Assembly (NCBI GenBank): GCA_900769815.1
Contig: CAAGID010000040.1
Span: 1 to 39,548 of the forward strand
Direction of reading: 5' to 3'
Length of the DNA: 39,548 nt
Origin: Clostridia bacterium
Lineage (GTDB): Bacteria; Bacillota; Clostridia; Christensenellales; QALW01
Below the pieces are notes generated by a model. That model did not search any database. It was not told where the DNA came from and saw nothing but the letters and a program-made list of their open reading frames with translations. Shown here piece after piece: positions 16,203 to 25,079 of this stretch. The position numbers and the translations under genes are program-made. Each line of letters begins with the position of its first letter. The stretch's first letter is position 1.

Positions 16203-16236
16203 TGGATTCACGTCTTTCTTTCTTATTTTCACCTTT

Positions 16237-16265
16237 ATTATATCAAAGACAATACCCAATGTCAA
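16237..16265 (-). promoter_or_regulatory. Perfect consensus promoter of the orphan RNA
   Basis: On the minus strand TTGACA (16260-16265), exactly 17 bases, TATAAT (16237-16242). It is the best match to the vegetative sigma consensus that I found in the window, and no conventional gene lies downstream. Confidence 0.85.
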
Positions 16266-16285
16266 TACCCCATTTATAAAAAATT

Positions 16286-16329
16286 CATAATTTTTATGAT
16301 TTTTTTTAATTTTTAGCCCATTTTTATGA
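16286..16329. promoter_or_regulatory. Possible operator between divergent promoters
   Basis: CATAA-TTT-TTATG is a 13-bp palindrome (16286-16298). Its half TTTTTATGA (16291-16299) recurs at 16321-16329, 30 bp away. It lies between the orphan-RNA promoter and the promoter of the ribbon-helix-helix gene, a natural autoregulatory position. AT-richness weakens the case. Confidence 0.3.
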
Positions 16330-16356
16330 AATTTGCGTGATAATTTATATAAACCA

Positions 16357-16385
16357 TTGACAAAAGTTATAAAAATCGCTACAAT
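16357..16385 (+). promoter_or_regulatory. Promoter of the RHH-clpB operon
   Basis: TTGACA (16357-16362), 17 bases, TACAAT (16380-16385). A strong ribosome site (AAAGGAAG) precedes the ATG at 16410. No CIRCE or clear CtsR tandem repeat was seen nearby. Confidence 0.8.
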
Positions 16386-16409
16386 TTTATCAAGAAAGGA
16401 AGATAAAAA

Positions 16410-17048
16410 ATGAGCAAAAGTTTATACAGTGTAATTTTGACAGATGAAATAGTATATGAAATTGACCGTCTTGCATTGAAGCAAAACACAAACCGTTCAA
16501 ACCTAATAAATCAGATTTTAGCTGAGTACGTTTCATACGTGACTCCTGAAATGAAAATAAACAGTATTTTCAGGACTATCGAAGAATTTATAAATGAAAG
16601 CACCCATTTAGTGCCTGAGGTTTTGCCACAGAGAAGCACTATGAGCTTAAAGGGTAATCTTGATTACCGCTACCGCCCCACCGTTAAGTACGACGTAGAA
16701 CTTTTTAAAAGTTTTGAGGGCTCTTCCATCGGCAGATTAAGTGTAGTATTTAGAACGCAGTCGGAACTTTTATTAAGCAGAATGAATGAATTTTTCAAGC
16801 TTTGGTGTTATCTTGAAGGCAGTATTTTTAATAAAGACATTACCTACACCTTATCTGACGGCAGATTCAACCGCAGTATAACCCTTAATCCAAATAAAAG
16901 CTATACGCCCAAGGAAATAGCCGACGCCATTTCAGCTTATATAAAGCTCTTTGACGACTGTATGAAAAATTATCTTTCGGGTAAATATAGTGAAAACGAT
17001 ATTATAATTAAACTTAAATCACACACCGTAAAGGAGGTTTTAATATGA
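16410..17048 (+). CDS. Ribbon-helix-helix domain protein coupled to clpB
   Basis: This is a 212-residue protein. Residues 1-45 have the pattern of a CopG/Arc-type ribbon-helix-helix: a beta strand LYSVILTDEIVYEIDRLA followed by NTNRSNLINQILAEYV, with the conserved basic turn. The rest (about 60-205) is an unrecognised alpha/beta domain with YTLSDGRFNRSITL. Its TGA overlaps the clpB ATG (ATGA), and the clpB ribosome site AAAGGAGG lies within its last codons, so the two are coupled. It could be a regulator of its own operon and of the divergent RNA, or a Clp partner; both are inference. Confidence 0.75.
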   Translation: MSKSLYSVILTDEIVYEIDRLALKQNTNRSNLINQILAEYVSYVTPEMKINSIFRTIEEFINESTHLVPEVLPQRSTMSLKGNLDYRYRPTVKYDVELFKSFEGSSIGRLSVVFRTQSELLLSRMNEFFKLWCYLEGSIFNKDITYTLSDGRFNRSITLNPNKSYTPKEIADAISAYIKLFDDCMKNYLSGKYSENDIIIKLKSHTVKEVLI

Positions 17049-19618
17049 CGGATAAAATTACAAAAAAGACTCTTGAGGCTTTTCAGGAAGCACAGAATTT
17101 AGCTCTTGATCAAGGCAATGCCGAGCTTCAGCCCGAACATCTTCTCTATGCTCTTTTAAATGATGATTCAGGGCTTATCCCAAGCATTTTTTCAAAAATG
17201 AACGTAGAATATGACGGATTAAAAGGTGCACTTAAGAATTATATTTCTTCCCTTCCCCGCGTTTCGGGAACTGTCAAGGTCTACGTTTCTGCACAGACAG
17301 AGAAAATTCTTGCCTCGGCTGAAAAAGAAATGAAGAAGAATAATGATGAATATCTTTCAGTTGAGCATATTACATTGGCTATTTTGTCTTCGCCCACAGA
17401 TAAATTAAAGGAGCTTTTTAAAGTATATAACGTCACTTTGAAAGCCTTTAATGAAGAACTCAAAAAAATCAAAGCGGGCAAGAAGGTTACAAGTGATTCT
17501 CCCGAAAACACTTACGAGGCACTTTTAAAATACGGCACCGACCTTGTTGAAAGAGCCAAGGAAGGTAAGCTTGATCCCGTTATCGGCAGAGATACCGAGA
17601 TTAGAAACGTTATCCGTATTCTTTCAAGGAAAACAAAAAATAACCCCGTGCTTATAGGTGAGCCGGGTGTAGGCAAAACTGCCATTGCCGAAGGATTGGC
17701 GCAAAGAATCGTTCGCGGCGACGTGCCTGAAGGCTTAAAAGAAAAAACAGTATTTTCTCTTGATATGGGTTCTCTTATTGCAGGAGCAAAATTCCGTGGG
17801 GAGTTTGAAGAGCGTTTAAAAGCCGTTTTAACCGAAATAAAGGAATCTGAGGGCAGAATAATTCTATTTATTGACGAGCTTCATACTATTGTAGGTGCAG
17901 GAAAAACTGACGGTGCAATGGATGCAGGCAATCTTTTAAAGCCCATGCTTGCTCGAGGAGAGTTACATTGTATTGGTGCAACAACGTTAGATGAGTACCG
18001 TAAGTATATTGAAAAGGATGCTGCTTTAGAAAGGCGTTTCCAGCCCGTTTTAGTTGATGAGCCCGACACAGAAGATACCATATCAATTCTTCGCGGTTTA
18101 AAGGAAAAATACGAGGTCTTTCACGGTGTAAGAATCCACGATAACGCCTTGATAGCGGCAGCAACCTTATCAAACCGCTATATTACCGACCGTTTTTTAC
18201 CTGATAAAGCCATCGACCTTGTTGACGAAGCGTGTGCCTTAATCCGTACGGAAATTGACTCAATGCCTGCCGAGCTTGACGATATGCGCAGAAAAATTAT
18301 GCAGCTTGAAATTGAGGAAATGGCACTTTCAAAAGAAACTGATACTTTATCAAAGGAGCGTCTTGAAAAATTAAAAGAGGAATTAAGTGACGAAAAAGAA
18401 AAATTTAACGCCCTTAAAGCTAAGTGGGATAAAGACAAAGGCGAAATTGAATCGGTAAAAACCATTAAGGCTGAAATCGACAAAACCAATATTGAAATTG
18501 AAAATGCACAGCGTGTTTATGATTATGAAAAGGTTGCTAAATTAAAGTATTCATATCTTCCAGAGCTTGAAAACAAATTGAAAACAGCTGAAGAAAAAAC
18601 AAAATCTACAAGCCTTGTCCGCGATACGGTAACTGCCGAAGAAATTGCAGGCATAGTAGCAAAATGGACGGGTATTCCGGTGCAAAAGCTTGTTGAGGGC
18701 GAAAGAGAAAAGATTTTAAATCTTGAGAAGATCCTCCATAAACGTGTTATCGGTCAGAACGAAGCTGTAACAAAGGTATCAGAGGCAATTCTCCGCTCCC
18801 GTGCAGGAATTTCAGACCCCAATAGGCCAATTGGCTCGTTTATGTTTTTAGGTCCTACGGGCGTTGGTAAAACAGAGCTTGCAAAAGCACTTGCACAAAA
18901 TCTTTTTGACGATGAAAAGAATCTTATAAGAATTGATATGAGTGAGTATATGGAGAAATTCTCCGTTTCCCGTCTTATCGGTGCCCCTCCCGGATACGTT
19001 GGCTATGATGAAGGCGGTCAGTTAACTGAAGCAGTCAGAAGAAAGCCCTATTCAGTTGTTCTCTTTGACGAAATCGAAAAGGCACACCCCGACGTTTTCA
19101 ATATCCTTTTACAAGTCCTTGACGACGGCAGAATTACTGACTCCCAAGGCAGAACCGTTGACTTTAAAAACACGGTAATAATTTTAACAAGCAATTTAGG
19201 CTCACAGTATCTTTTAGAGGGAATAAACGAGGAAGGCGAAATTTCACAAAACGCAAAAAATCAAGTTGAAAGCTTATTAAAGCAAAACTTCCGCCCTGAA
19301 TTTTTAAACCGACTTGATGAAATTGTTTTCTATAAGCCTTTAAGCAAAGAGGATATTAAGGGTATCATCGATATTTTAATTGAAAACCTTAAAACACGTT
19401 TAGAGGAAAGAAGTCTTAATCTTTTCGTTACCGATAAAGCAAAAGAATTTATTATTGAAAACGGCTTTGATGCCATCTACGGTGCACGTCCCTTAAAGAG
19501 GTATATACAAAGTCGTGTTGAAACGTTAATTGCAAAAACTATTTTAGAAAAAGATTTAGAACTTTTTACAACCCTTACCGTTGATTCTGACGGCGAAAAA
19601 ATATATGTAACAGTATAG
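17045..19618 (+). CDS. clpB: Chaperone ClpB (protein disaggregase)
   Basis: ClpB is a hexameric AAA+ disaggregase that works with DnaK. The 857 residues comprise an N domain (two Clp_N repeats, 1-145), AAA-1 with Walker A GEPGVGKT (205-212) and Walker B IILFIDELHT, a coiled-coil middle domain (about 400-520, very charged), and AAA-2 with GPTGVGKTE (603-611) and VVLFDEIEKAHPDV, ending in the usual D2 small domain. The full middle domain and the absence of an obvious ClpP-binding IGF loop argue for ClpB rather than ClpC. It is expressed with the RHH gene and ends at a terminator. Confidence 0.95.
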   Translation: MTDKITKKTLEAFQEAQNLALDQGNAELQPEHLLYALLNDDSGLIPSIFSKMNVEYDGLKGALKNYISSLPRVSGTVKVYVSAQTEKILASAEKEMKKNNDEYLSVEHITLAILSSPTDKLKELFKVYNVTLKAFNEELKKIKAGKKVTSDSPENTYEALLKYGTDLVERAKEGKLDPVIGRDTEIRNVIRILSRKTKNNPVLIGEPGVGKTAIAEGLAQRIVRGDVPEGLKEKTVFSLDMGSLIAGAKFRGEFEERLKAVLTEIKESEGRIILFIDELHTIVGAGKTDGAMDAGNLLKPMLARGELHCIGATTLDEYRKYIEKDAALERRFQPVLVDEPDTEDTISILRGLKEKYEVFHGVRIHDNALIAAATLSNRYITDRFLPDKAIDLVDEACALIRTEIDSMPAELDDMRRKIMQLEIEEMALSKETDTLSKERLEKLKEELSDEKEKFNALKAKWDKDKGEIESVKTIKAEIDKTNIEIENAQRVYDYEKVAKLKYSYLPELENKLKTAEEKTKSTSLVRDTVTAEEIAGIVAKWTGIPVQKLVEGEREKILNLEKILHKRVIGQNEAVTKVSEAILRSRAGISDPNRPIGSFMFLGPTGVGKTELAKALAQNLFDDEKNLIRIDMSEYMEKFSVSRLIGAPPGYVGYDEGGQLTEAVRRKPYSVVLFDEIEKAHPDVFNILLQVLDDGRITDSQGRTVDFKNTVIILTSNLGSQYLLEGINEEGEISQNAKNQVESLLKQNFRPEFLNRLDEIVFYKPLSKEDIKGIIDILIENLKTRLEERSLNLFVTDKAKEFIIENGFDAIYGARPLKRYIQSRVETLIAKTILEKDLELFTTLTVDSDGEKIYVTV

Positions 19619-19619
19619 C

Positions 19620-19646
19620 AAAAAGACTGCGTTTGCAGTCTTTTTT
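19620..19646. terminator. Bidirectional terminator between clpB and pdp
   Basis: AAAAGACTGC/GCAGTCTTTT with a GTTT loop and T6. It serves both convergent genes; the pdp stop is at 19648. Confidence 0.85.
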
Positions 19647-19647
19647 G

Positions 19648-20943
19648 TTATCTGATTATATCGTATATAAGCGGAGTTTTTTGTGGCTCTGTTTCAGAAA
19701 ACTCTATTGCATCAAAATAATTTACCTTGTTAAAGTTTTCAAGGTCATTGGTAAAAAGAGTACAAAGTCTTTGACCTTTTTTAACAAAGTCGCCCGTCTT
19801 TTTATCTAAAATCATGCCTGCCGAAAAATCAATTTTATCTTCCTTTTTCTCTCTGCCTGCACCTAAAAGGCAGGCGATAATACCGATTTTTTCAGCATCC
19901 ATTTTATTTATATAGCCGTCATTTTCAGCAACAACTTCTTTTATAAACTTTGCTTTTTCAAACTTATCGGTATCTTCAATATATGAAATATCCCCGCCTT
20001 GAAAAGCTATCCATTCCTTCATTTTATTAAAGGCTAAACCTGAAGAAATTACACTTCGTACAAGTTTTTCAGCTTCAGAAATTTCAATTTTCTTTAAAAG
20101 AGCAACTATATTGGCACTTAATTTTACTGAAACCTCCTTTAAATCACATTCCTTCTGATTTTTAAGAATTTCAACTGCCTCAATAATTTCCAAGGAGTTG
20201 CCTATATTATTACCTAAAGGCGTGTTCATATCAGTAATCAATGCTGCCATATTACGGCCGCACTTTTTACCTATAGTAACCATATTTTGGGCAAGCTTTT
20301 TGGCATCCTCAGCAGTTTTCATAAAAGCACCGCTGCCCCATTTAACGTCAAGAACAATATTTTTTGAGCCTGCCGCCAATTTTTTTGACATTATGCTTGC
20401 CGTAATTAAAGGAATTGAATCAACTGTTGCAGTAACGTCACGCAAGGCGTAAAGCTTTTTATCGCAGGGTGCAAGGTTGCCCGTCTGCCCGATAATCGCC
20501 ATTCCCGTTTTTCTTACCGTTGCTAAAAAATCTTCCTCTGAAAGCTCCGTTTTATAACCGGGTATGGACTCTAATTTATCAACAGTGCCCCCCGTATGAC
20601 CTAAACCTCTGCCCGACATCTTAGTAACAAAACCGCCTAATGAGGCAACGATAGGTGCAACGATTAAACTTGTTTTATCGCCAACGCCTCCCGTTGAATG
20701 TTTATCCGAGGATTGGTCTTTAAACTCAGATAAGTCAACGGTATCTCCCGAAAAAGCCATACTTTCAGTTAAAATTGCCGTTTCTTCATCAGTCATACCC
20801 TTAAAAAATATTGCCATCATTAAAGCCGATGCCTGATAATCAGGTATTTCCCCTAAAGTATAGCCTTTAACGAAAAAGTCGATTTCTTCCTTATTTAAAA
20901 TACCGCCGTTGCGTTTTTTTAAAATAATATCATAAATACGCAT
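19648..20943 (-). CDS. pdp: Pyrimidine-nucleoside phosphorylase
   Basis: This enzyme phosphorolyses thymidine, deoxyuridine or uridine to the base and (deoxy)ribose-1-phosphate. The 431 residues fit the family. It starts MRIYDIILKKRNGGILNKEE. The phosphate/nucleoside motif is KHSTGGVGDKTSL, followed by KMSGRGLGHTGGTVDKLESI, the family signature. Firmicutes enzymes of this type usually accept both uridine and thymidine, so pdp is preferred over deoA. It is the last gene of a four-gene salvage operon, 4 bases behind cdd. Confidence 0.94.
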   Translation of the reverse strand: MRIYDIILKKRNGGILNKEEIDFFVKGYTLGEIPDYQASALMMAIFFKGMTDEETAILTESMAFSGDTVDLSEFKDQSSDKHSTGGVGDKTSLIVAPIVASLGGFVTKMSGRGLGHTGGTVDKLESIPGYKTELSEEDFLATVRKTGMAIIGQTGNLAPCDKKLYALRDVTATVDSIPLITASIMSKKLAAGSKNIVLDVKWGSGAFMKTAEDAKKLAQNMVTIGKKCGRNMAALITDMNTPLGNNIGNSLEIIEAVEILKNQKECDLKEVSVKLSANIVALLKKIEISEAEKLVRSVISSGLAFNKMKEWIAFQGGDISYIEDTDKFEKAKFIKEVVAENDGYINKMDAEKIGIIACLLGAGREKKEDKIDFSAGMILDKKTGDFVKKGQRLCTLFTNDLENFNKVNYFDAIEFSETEPQKTPLIYDIIR

Positions 20944-20947
20944 ATTT

Positions 20948-21331
20948 TTACCCCAAATTGTTTTTTGTGAAGCTTTTGGGCAAAAGCCCCCCTAAAGTAG
21001 TTTCCTCAAAATTATTTTCGTCTTTTACAATATAAATCTTTAATTGGGGAGTACAAAACTCGCTTAAAACCTGCCTGCACACACCGCAGGGATACGCCAT
21101 ATTTTGCCCGTAAACTGCCAACGCTTTAAATTCACGCTCGTTATCAAATACGGCTTTGAAAATTGCAACACGCTCAGCACAAACTGTAGGCGAATATGAT
21201 GCATTCTCAATATTGGCACCTTCGTAAATTTTATTTGACTCTGTTAAAATCGCCGCACCAACTTTATACCCCGAATAGGGTGCATAAGCTCTTTCCGACG
21301 CTTCTATTGCCCTTTTAATCAGTTCCTTCAT
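20948..21331 (-). CDS. cdd: Cytidine deaminase
   Basis: Cdd deaminates cytidine and deoxycytidine to (deoxy)uridine, feeding pdp downstream. It is a 127-residue, homotetrameric-type small enzyme. The zinc ligands are Cys in TVCAERVAIF (with catalytic Glu) and the pair in PCGVCRQVL. The start is YAPYSGYKVGAAI-type. Its ATG overlaps the deoD stop by four bases. Confidence 0.95.
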   Translation of the reverse strand: MKELIKRAIEASERAYAPYSGYKVGAAILTESNKIYEGANIENASYSPTVCAERVAIFKAVFDNEREFKALAVYGQNMAYPCGVCRQVLSEFCTPQLKIYIVKDENNFEETTLGGLLPKSFTKNNLG

Positions 21332-22026
21332 TGTGCTACCTCTAATGCAAGAGTCATCATTTCAGTAAAGGATTTTTCTCTTTCATCGCTATTTAAGTTT
21401 TCTCCCGTAATTAAGTGGTCCGAAACGGTAAGAATAGCCAACGCCTTTTTATTGAGCCGTGCCGCATTCATATATAATGCCGCAGCCTCCATTTCAACGG
21501 CTAAAACGCCCATTTTACCCCACAAAGAAACAGTATCAAGTTCAGAATAGAAAACGTCCGTTGAAAGCACATTGCCCACGTGATAGTTTATTCCCATTTC
21601 TCTTGCCGCTTTAACTGATTTTTCTAATAATTCATAATTGCACACATTTGCATAAGTCCCTGGCAGAGCATACTGATGAACATAGTTTGAATCTGTTGAT
21701 GCACCTTGGGCTAAAACTATATCGCGAACCTTAACTTTTTCATTCATTGCCCCTGCAGAGCCTATACGAATGATATTTTCAACGTCAAAAAACTTAAAAA
21801 GTTCATAGGAATATATACCTATTGAGGGCATACCCATTCCGCTTGCCATAACGGAAACACGCTTATCTTTATAATAGCCTGTGTAGCCCTGTACGCCACG
21901 CACGTCGTTTACAAGCTTTGCATCCGTCAAAAAATTTTCAGCCACAACTTTTGCTCGTTTGGGGTCGCCGGGCATAAGTACGGTTTTTGCAAAATCGCCT
22001 TTTTTTGCTTTAATATGAGGTGTCAT
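21328..22026 (-). CDS. deoD: Purine-nucleoside phosphorylase, DeoD type
   Basis: DeoD cleaves purine (deoxy)nucleosides with phosphate. It is a 232-residue hexameric-type enzyme. It starts MTPHIKAKKGDFAKTVLMPG, including the GDPKRA phosphate loop. RIGSAGAMNEKVKVRD and LAVEMEAAALY (ribose-binding Met-Glu) are conserved, as is the catalytic SDHL near the end. The start overlaps the deoC end by 17 bases and uses AAAGGAGATTAAGG located there. Same operon as deoC, cdd and pdp. Confidence 0.95.
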   Translation of the reverse strand: MTPHIKAKKGDFAKTVLMPGDPKRAKVVAENFLTDAKLVNDVRGVQGYTGYYKDKRVSVMASGMGMPSIGIYSYELFKFFDVENIIRIGSAGAMNEKVKVRDIVLAQGASTDSNYVHQYALPGTYANVCNYELLEKSVKAAREMGINYHVGNVLSTDVFYSELDTVSLWGKMGVLAVEMEAAALYMNAARLNKKALAILTVSDHLITGENLNSDEREKSFTEMMTLALEVAQ

Positions 22027-22666
22027 CCTTAATCTCCTTTAAAATCTTAATAATTCTGCTTGTGCCAAGTCGGCTCGCACCAAGGTTAATAAAATCTTGA
22101 GCATCCTCTATAGTCTTTATACCGCCTGCCGCCTTGATTTTCTTTGTTTTAATATGTTGAGAGAATAACTTTATATCCTCTTTCGTTGCACCGCCTGAAG
22201 AAAAGCCCGTTGAAGTTTTAATAAAGTCAGCATTGCTTTCTTCTACAATTTCGCACATTTTTATCTTTTCTTCATCGGTTAAAAGGCAGGTTTCAATTAT
22301 TACCTTTAATATTTTGCCATTACAGGCTTCTTTTATTTTATTGATTTCATTTAATATATAGTCATAGCGTTTATCCCTTAAAAAGCCTACGTTAATAACC
22401 ATATCAATTTCGTCTGCCCCGTTATTTACCGCATCCTTTGTTTCAAAGCACTTGGTCTCAGTTGTGATATTACCGTTAGGAAAGCCGATAACAGTACAGA
22501 TTTTTATTCTGTCGCTATATTGGCGTGCCTGTTTAACGTATGAGGGCGGAATACACACGCTTGCAACGCTATATTTAAGTCCGTCATCAATAACCTCTTT
22601 TATTTCTTCCCACGTTGCCGTCTGCAATAATAAGGTGTGGTCAACCTTTTCTAAAATATGCTTCAT
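22010..22666 (-). CDS. deoC: Deoxyribose-phosphate aldolase
   Basis: DeoC splits 2-deoxyribose-5-phosphate to glyceraldehyde-3-phosphate and acetaldehyde, the last step of deoxynucleoside catabolism. The 218 residues form one TIM barrel. The Schiff-base lysine is in DFIKTSTGF, the second active-site lysine in KAAGGIKT, and KVIIETCLL is conserved. It is the first gene of the operon, with GAGGTGA before the ATG and TATAAT about 20 bases upstream. No phosphopentomutase (deoB) is present in this cluster. Confidence 0.95.
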   Translation of the reverse strand: MKHILEKVDHTLLLQTATWEEIKEVIDDGLKYSVASVCIPPSYVKQARQYSDRIKICTVIGFPNGNITTETKCFETKDAVNNGADEIDMVINVGFLRDKRYDYILNEINKIKEACNGKILKVIIETCLLTDEEKIKMCEIVEESNADFIKTSTGFSSGGATKEDIKLFSQHIKTKKIKAAGGIKTIEDAQDFINLGASRLGTSRIIKILKEIKDDTSY

Positions 22667-22685
22667 AAAATCACCTCGTAATTAT

Positions 22686-22691
22686 ATTATA
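22686..22691 (-). promoter_or_regulatory. -10 box of the deoC-deoD-cdd-pdp operon
   Basis: TATAAT on the minus strand, about 20 bases before the deoC ATG. The -35 region falls in the metH terminator hairpin and is poor, so activator dependence or an error in the call is possible. Confidence 0.45.
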
Positions 22692-22705
22692 CCAAATTTC
22701 TTAAA

Positions 22706-22733
22706 GAAAAAAAAGAGGCTTTTTAGCCTCTTT
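22706..22733 (-). terminator. Terminator of the metF-metH operon
   Basis: AAAGAGGCT/AGCCTCTTT with a 4-nt loop and a long T-run on the minus strand. The stem touches the metH stop codon at 22734. Confidence 0.85.
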
Positions 22734-25076
22734 TTATAAATTTTCGGCATATCTGACAGTTTCCATTGCATCTTTTGCGTATTTATCAGCACCGATTTTC
22801 TTTGCGTAATCCTCGTTTAACACCGCACCGCCTACGATAACCTTAACTTCTGGTGTTTCTTTTCTTAATAAAAGGATAGTTTCTTCCATTTTAGGCACGG
22901 TGGTGGTCATAAGTGCACTTAAGCCCACTAACCTTGCTCCTGTTTCCTTAACGGCATTTAAAATAGTTTGAGGCTTAACGTCTTTGCCTAAATCACAAAC
23001 TTCAAAACCGTAATTTTCAAGAAGCAGCTTTACGATATTTTTGCCTATATCGTGAATATCGCCCTCAACCGTTGCAAGAACAAACTTCCCTTTGCCGCCT
23101 TTTTGTGAAAATCTTGTTTTTATAACCTCAAAGGCTGATTTTGCCGCCTCGGCACTCATTAAAAGCTGAGGTAGATACACCTTTTTGTTTTCAAAGCCCT
23201 CGCCTACTATATTAAGTGCAGGAATAATTTTTTCGTTCACTATTTTTAAGGGGTCTTCAGTTAATATAAGTGTTTTCGTTATTTCTTCTGCCTTTTCCTT
23301 TAAGCCTTTTGTAATAGCACTTTCCAAGGTATCAAAAGTTTCCGTTTTAACCTCTTTAACTGATTTTTCAACGTTTTTAATATAGTTTTCAAAGTTTTCA
23401 TCAAGACCTGAAAGTGCGAAAAAACTAAAATATGCATCCATCATCATATTTGAATACGGATTCATAATTGCCGCTGAAAGACCTTTTTGTAAGGCAAGAG
23501 CAAAAAAGGTTGCGTTTATTTTCTCCCTTTCAGGCAAGCCAAAGGAAACATTGGAAACGCCTAATACCGTATGGCATTTAAGGTCATTTTTAATTTTTTC
23601 AAGTGCATTTAAGGTAGTTATTGCCGAGTTTTTATCAGCACTTACAGTTAAAGTAAGAGTATCAAATACAATGTCTTTTTTATTGATTCCGTATTTCTCT
23701 GCTTCCTTTAATATCCTTTTTGCAATTTCAATTCTGCCATCTGCAGTTTCGGGGATACCCGATTCATCCAAGGTAAGAGCAACTACAACTCCGCCGTACT
23801 TTTTAACCAGCGGAAAGATATTTTCCATACTCTCTTTTTTGCCGTTTACGGAGTTTATCATTGCTTTGCCGTTATAAATACGTAGAGCCTTTTCCATTGC
23901 AACGTAATCGGAAGTATCTATCTGTAAAGGCTTATCGGTAACTGCCTGAAGCTCGTAAACTGCATTTTCAAGTACGGTTTTTTCGTCAATATCAGGTAAG
24001 CCTACGTTAACGTCAAGAATATGTACGCCCTTTTCGCTTTGAAGAATACCCTCGTTTAAAATATAATTTATATCCTTTTCAATTAACGCCTGCTTAAAGC
24101 GTTTTTTGCCTGTTGGATTAATTCTTTCGCCTATTAAAATAGGTTTATCAAATTCTACTGCGTGGGTGTATGAGGATACGACGGTTTTATTCTTTTTTGT
24201 AATTTCTATTGCCTTAAGGACTTTTGTTTTTTCACTTAATAAAGAAATATATTCAGGTGTCGTACCGCAACAGCCGCCTGCAACTCGAACACCTTTTTTT
24301 ACTAATTCAGTAACCGAGGAGGCAAATTCTTGTGCCGTAATATCAAATACAGTTTTGCCCTTTACTTCTTTAGGCAAGCCTGCATTTGGCTTAAAGACAA
24401 CGGGAACTGATGCACAGGACAAAAGTTTTTCAATAACACTCTTTAATTGATTTGGACCTAATGAGCAGTTTGCACCAAGAGCAGAAACACCCATTCCCTC
24501 AAGCATTGCACACATGGCTTCGGGTGTTGCACCGGTCATAAGCTTACCGTCTTCGTTATAAGCGTTTGTTACCATTACAGGTAAATCACAAGTTTCTTTA
24601 ACTGCAAGAAGTGCTGCCTTCGTTTCAAGACTGTCATTCATCGTTTCAATTAAAACAAGGTCAACACCGTATTTTACTGCAAGCGAAACTGTTTTTTTGA
24701 AAACGTCAACGGCATCTTCAAAGGTAAGGTCCCCTAAAGGCTTTAAAAGCTTACCCGTAGGTCCCATATCAAGGGCGATAAATTTTTCCTTTTGTGAGGA
24801 ACTTTCGCTTTTTGCCTCTTTTGCAATTTTAACGGCTGACTTTATAATTTCTTCAAGGTCTTCTTCCCCATATTTAAGTATGTTTGCACCAAAGGTGTTA
24901 GTTGTTATTACGTTTGAGCCCGCTTCAAAATAGCTTTTGTGAATTTCCTTTATAACGCAAGGTGCTTCAATATTAAGCTTTTCAGGCGGGCAAAAATAAC
25001 CCTTTTCCTGTAAAAGAGTTCCCATTGAGCCATCAAGAATTACTATATTATTTTGTAAAAAAGTTAAAAAATCCAT
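22734..25076 (-). CDS. metH: Cobalamin-dependent methionine synthase without activation domain
   Basis: This enzyme transfers the methyl group of 5-methyl-THF to homocysteine through cobalamin. It has 780 residues: a homocysteine domain with zinc ligands in GANCSLGP and GGCCGTTP (Cys269, Cys270), a pterin domain (LIGERINPTGKKRF), and a cobalamin cap/binding domain with GDIHDIGKN (axial His675). The C-terminus stops after the B12 domain. The reactivation domain is instead encoded by the preceding gene at 25080-25592. It is the last gene of the metF operon. Confidence 0.92.
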   Translation of the reverse strand: MDFLTFLQNNIVILDGSMGTLLQEKGYFCPPEKLNIEAPCVIKEIHKSYFEAGSNVITTNTFGANILKYGEEDLEEIIKSAVKIAKEAKSESSSQKEKFIALDMGPTGKLLKPLGDLTFEDAVDVFKKTVSLAVKYGVDLVLIETMNDSLETKAALLAVKETCDLPVMVTNAYNEDGKLMTGATPEAMCAMLEGMGVSALGANCSLGPNQLKSVIEKLLSCASVPVVFKPNAGLPKEVKGKTVFDITAQEFASSVTELVKKGVRVAGGCCGTTPEYISLLSEKTKVLKAIEITKKNKTVVSSYTHAVEFDKPILIGERINPTGKKRFKQALIEKDINYILNEGILQSEKGVHILDVNVGLPDIDEKTVLENAVYELQAVTDKPLQIDTSDYVAMEKALRIYNGKAMINSVNGKKESMENIFPLVKKYGGVVVALTLDESGIPETADGRIEIAKRILKEAEKYGINKKDIVFDTLTLTVSADKNSAITTLNALEKIKNDLKCHTVLGVSNVSFGLPEREKINATFFALALQKGLSAAIMNPYSNMMMDAYFSFFALSGLDENFENYIKNVEKSVKEVKTETFDTLESAITKGLKEKAEEITKTLILTEDPLKIVNEKIIPALNIVGEGFENKKVYLPQLLMSAEAAKSAFEVIKTRFSQKGGKGKFVLATVEGDIHDIGKNIVKLLLENYGFEVCDLGKDVKPQTILNAVKETGARLVGLSALMTTTVPKMEETILLLRKETPEVKVIVGGAVLNEDYAKKIGADKYAKDAMETVRYAENL

Positions 25077-25079
25077 TTT

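Larger units (their letters stand above)
15801..16230 (-). ncRNA. Orphan tandem-hairpin RNA with mini-ORFs (candidate new RNA)
   Basis: A perfect consensus promoter (16237-16265) drives leftward transcription into a 430-base stretch without a normal gene, which ends at a terminator (15777-15800). The predicted RNA holds about four units. Each has a hairpin whose arms differ between units but pair within each: CTTGAAAAT/ATTTTCAAG; TATCTCG/CGAGATA; GCCC..AAGC/GCTT..GGGC. Three of the hairpins are followed by a conserved linker, AAAAGAAAGGA then about 6 nt then GTCCAATGTAC. Several tiny ORFs with AAGGA-type sites lie on it. No known RNA family was recognised. Transcription is well supported by sequence; the function is unknown. 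Confidence 0.6.
15873..16250 (-). repeat. Degenerate tandem repeat, about 100-110 bp unit, four copies
   Basis: On the + strand the conserved tag GTACATTGGAC appears at 15873-15883 and 16085-16095, as GAACATCGGAC at 15987-15997 and as CCATTGGATTC at 16199-16209. Each is followed by CCTTTCTTTTA-like sequence and then a unit-specific stem: 15901-15909 with 15938-15946; 16019-16025 with 16073-16079; 16121-16129 with 16147-16156; 16212-16217 with 16245-16250. The fourth stem overlaps the promoter and may be fortuitous. Confidence 0.65.

Noticed and set aside
16069..16290. 73-codon + strand ORF in the 15.8-16.3 kb region
   Set aside because: No ribosome site, hydrophobic low-complexity translation, lies antisense to the repeat array and the promoter; not a gene.
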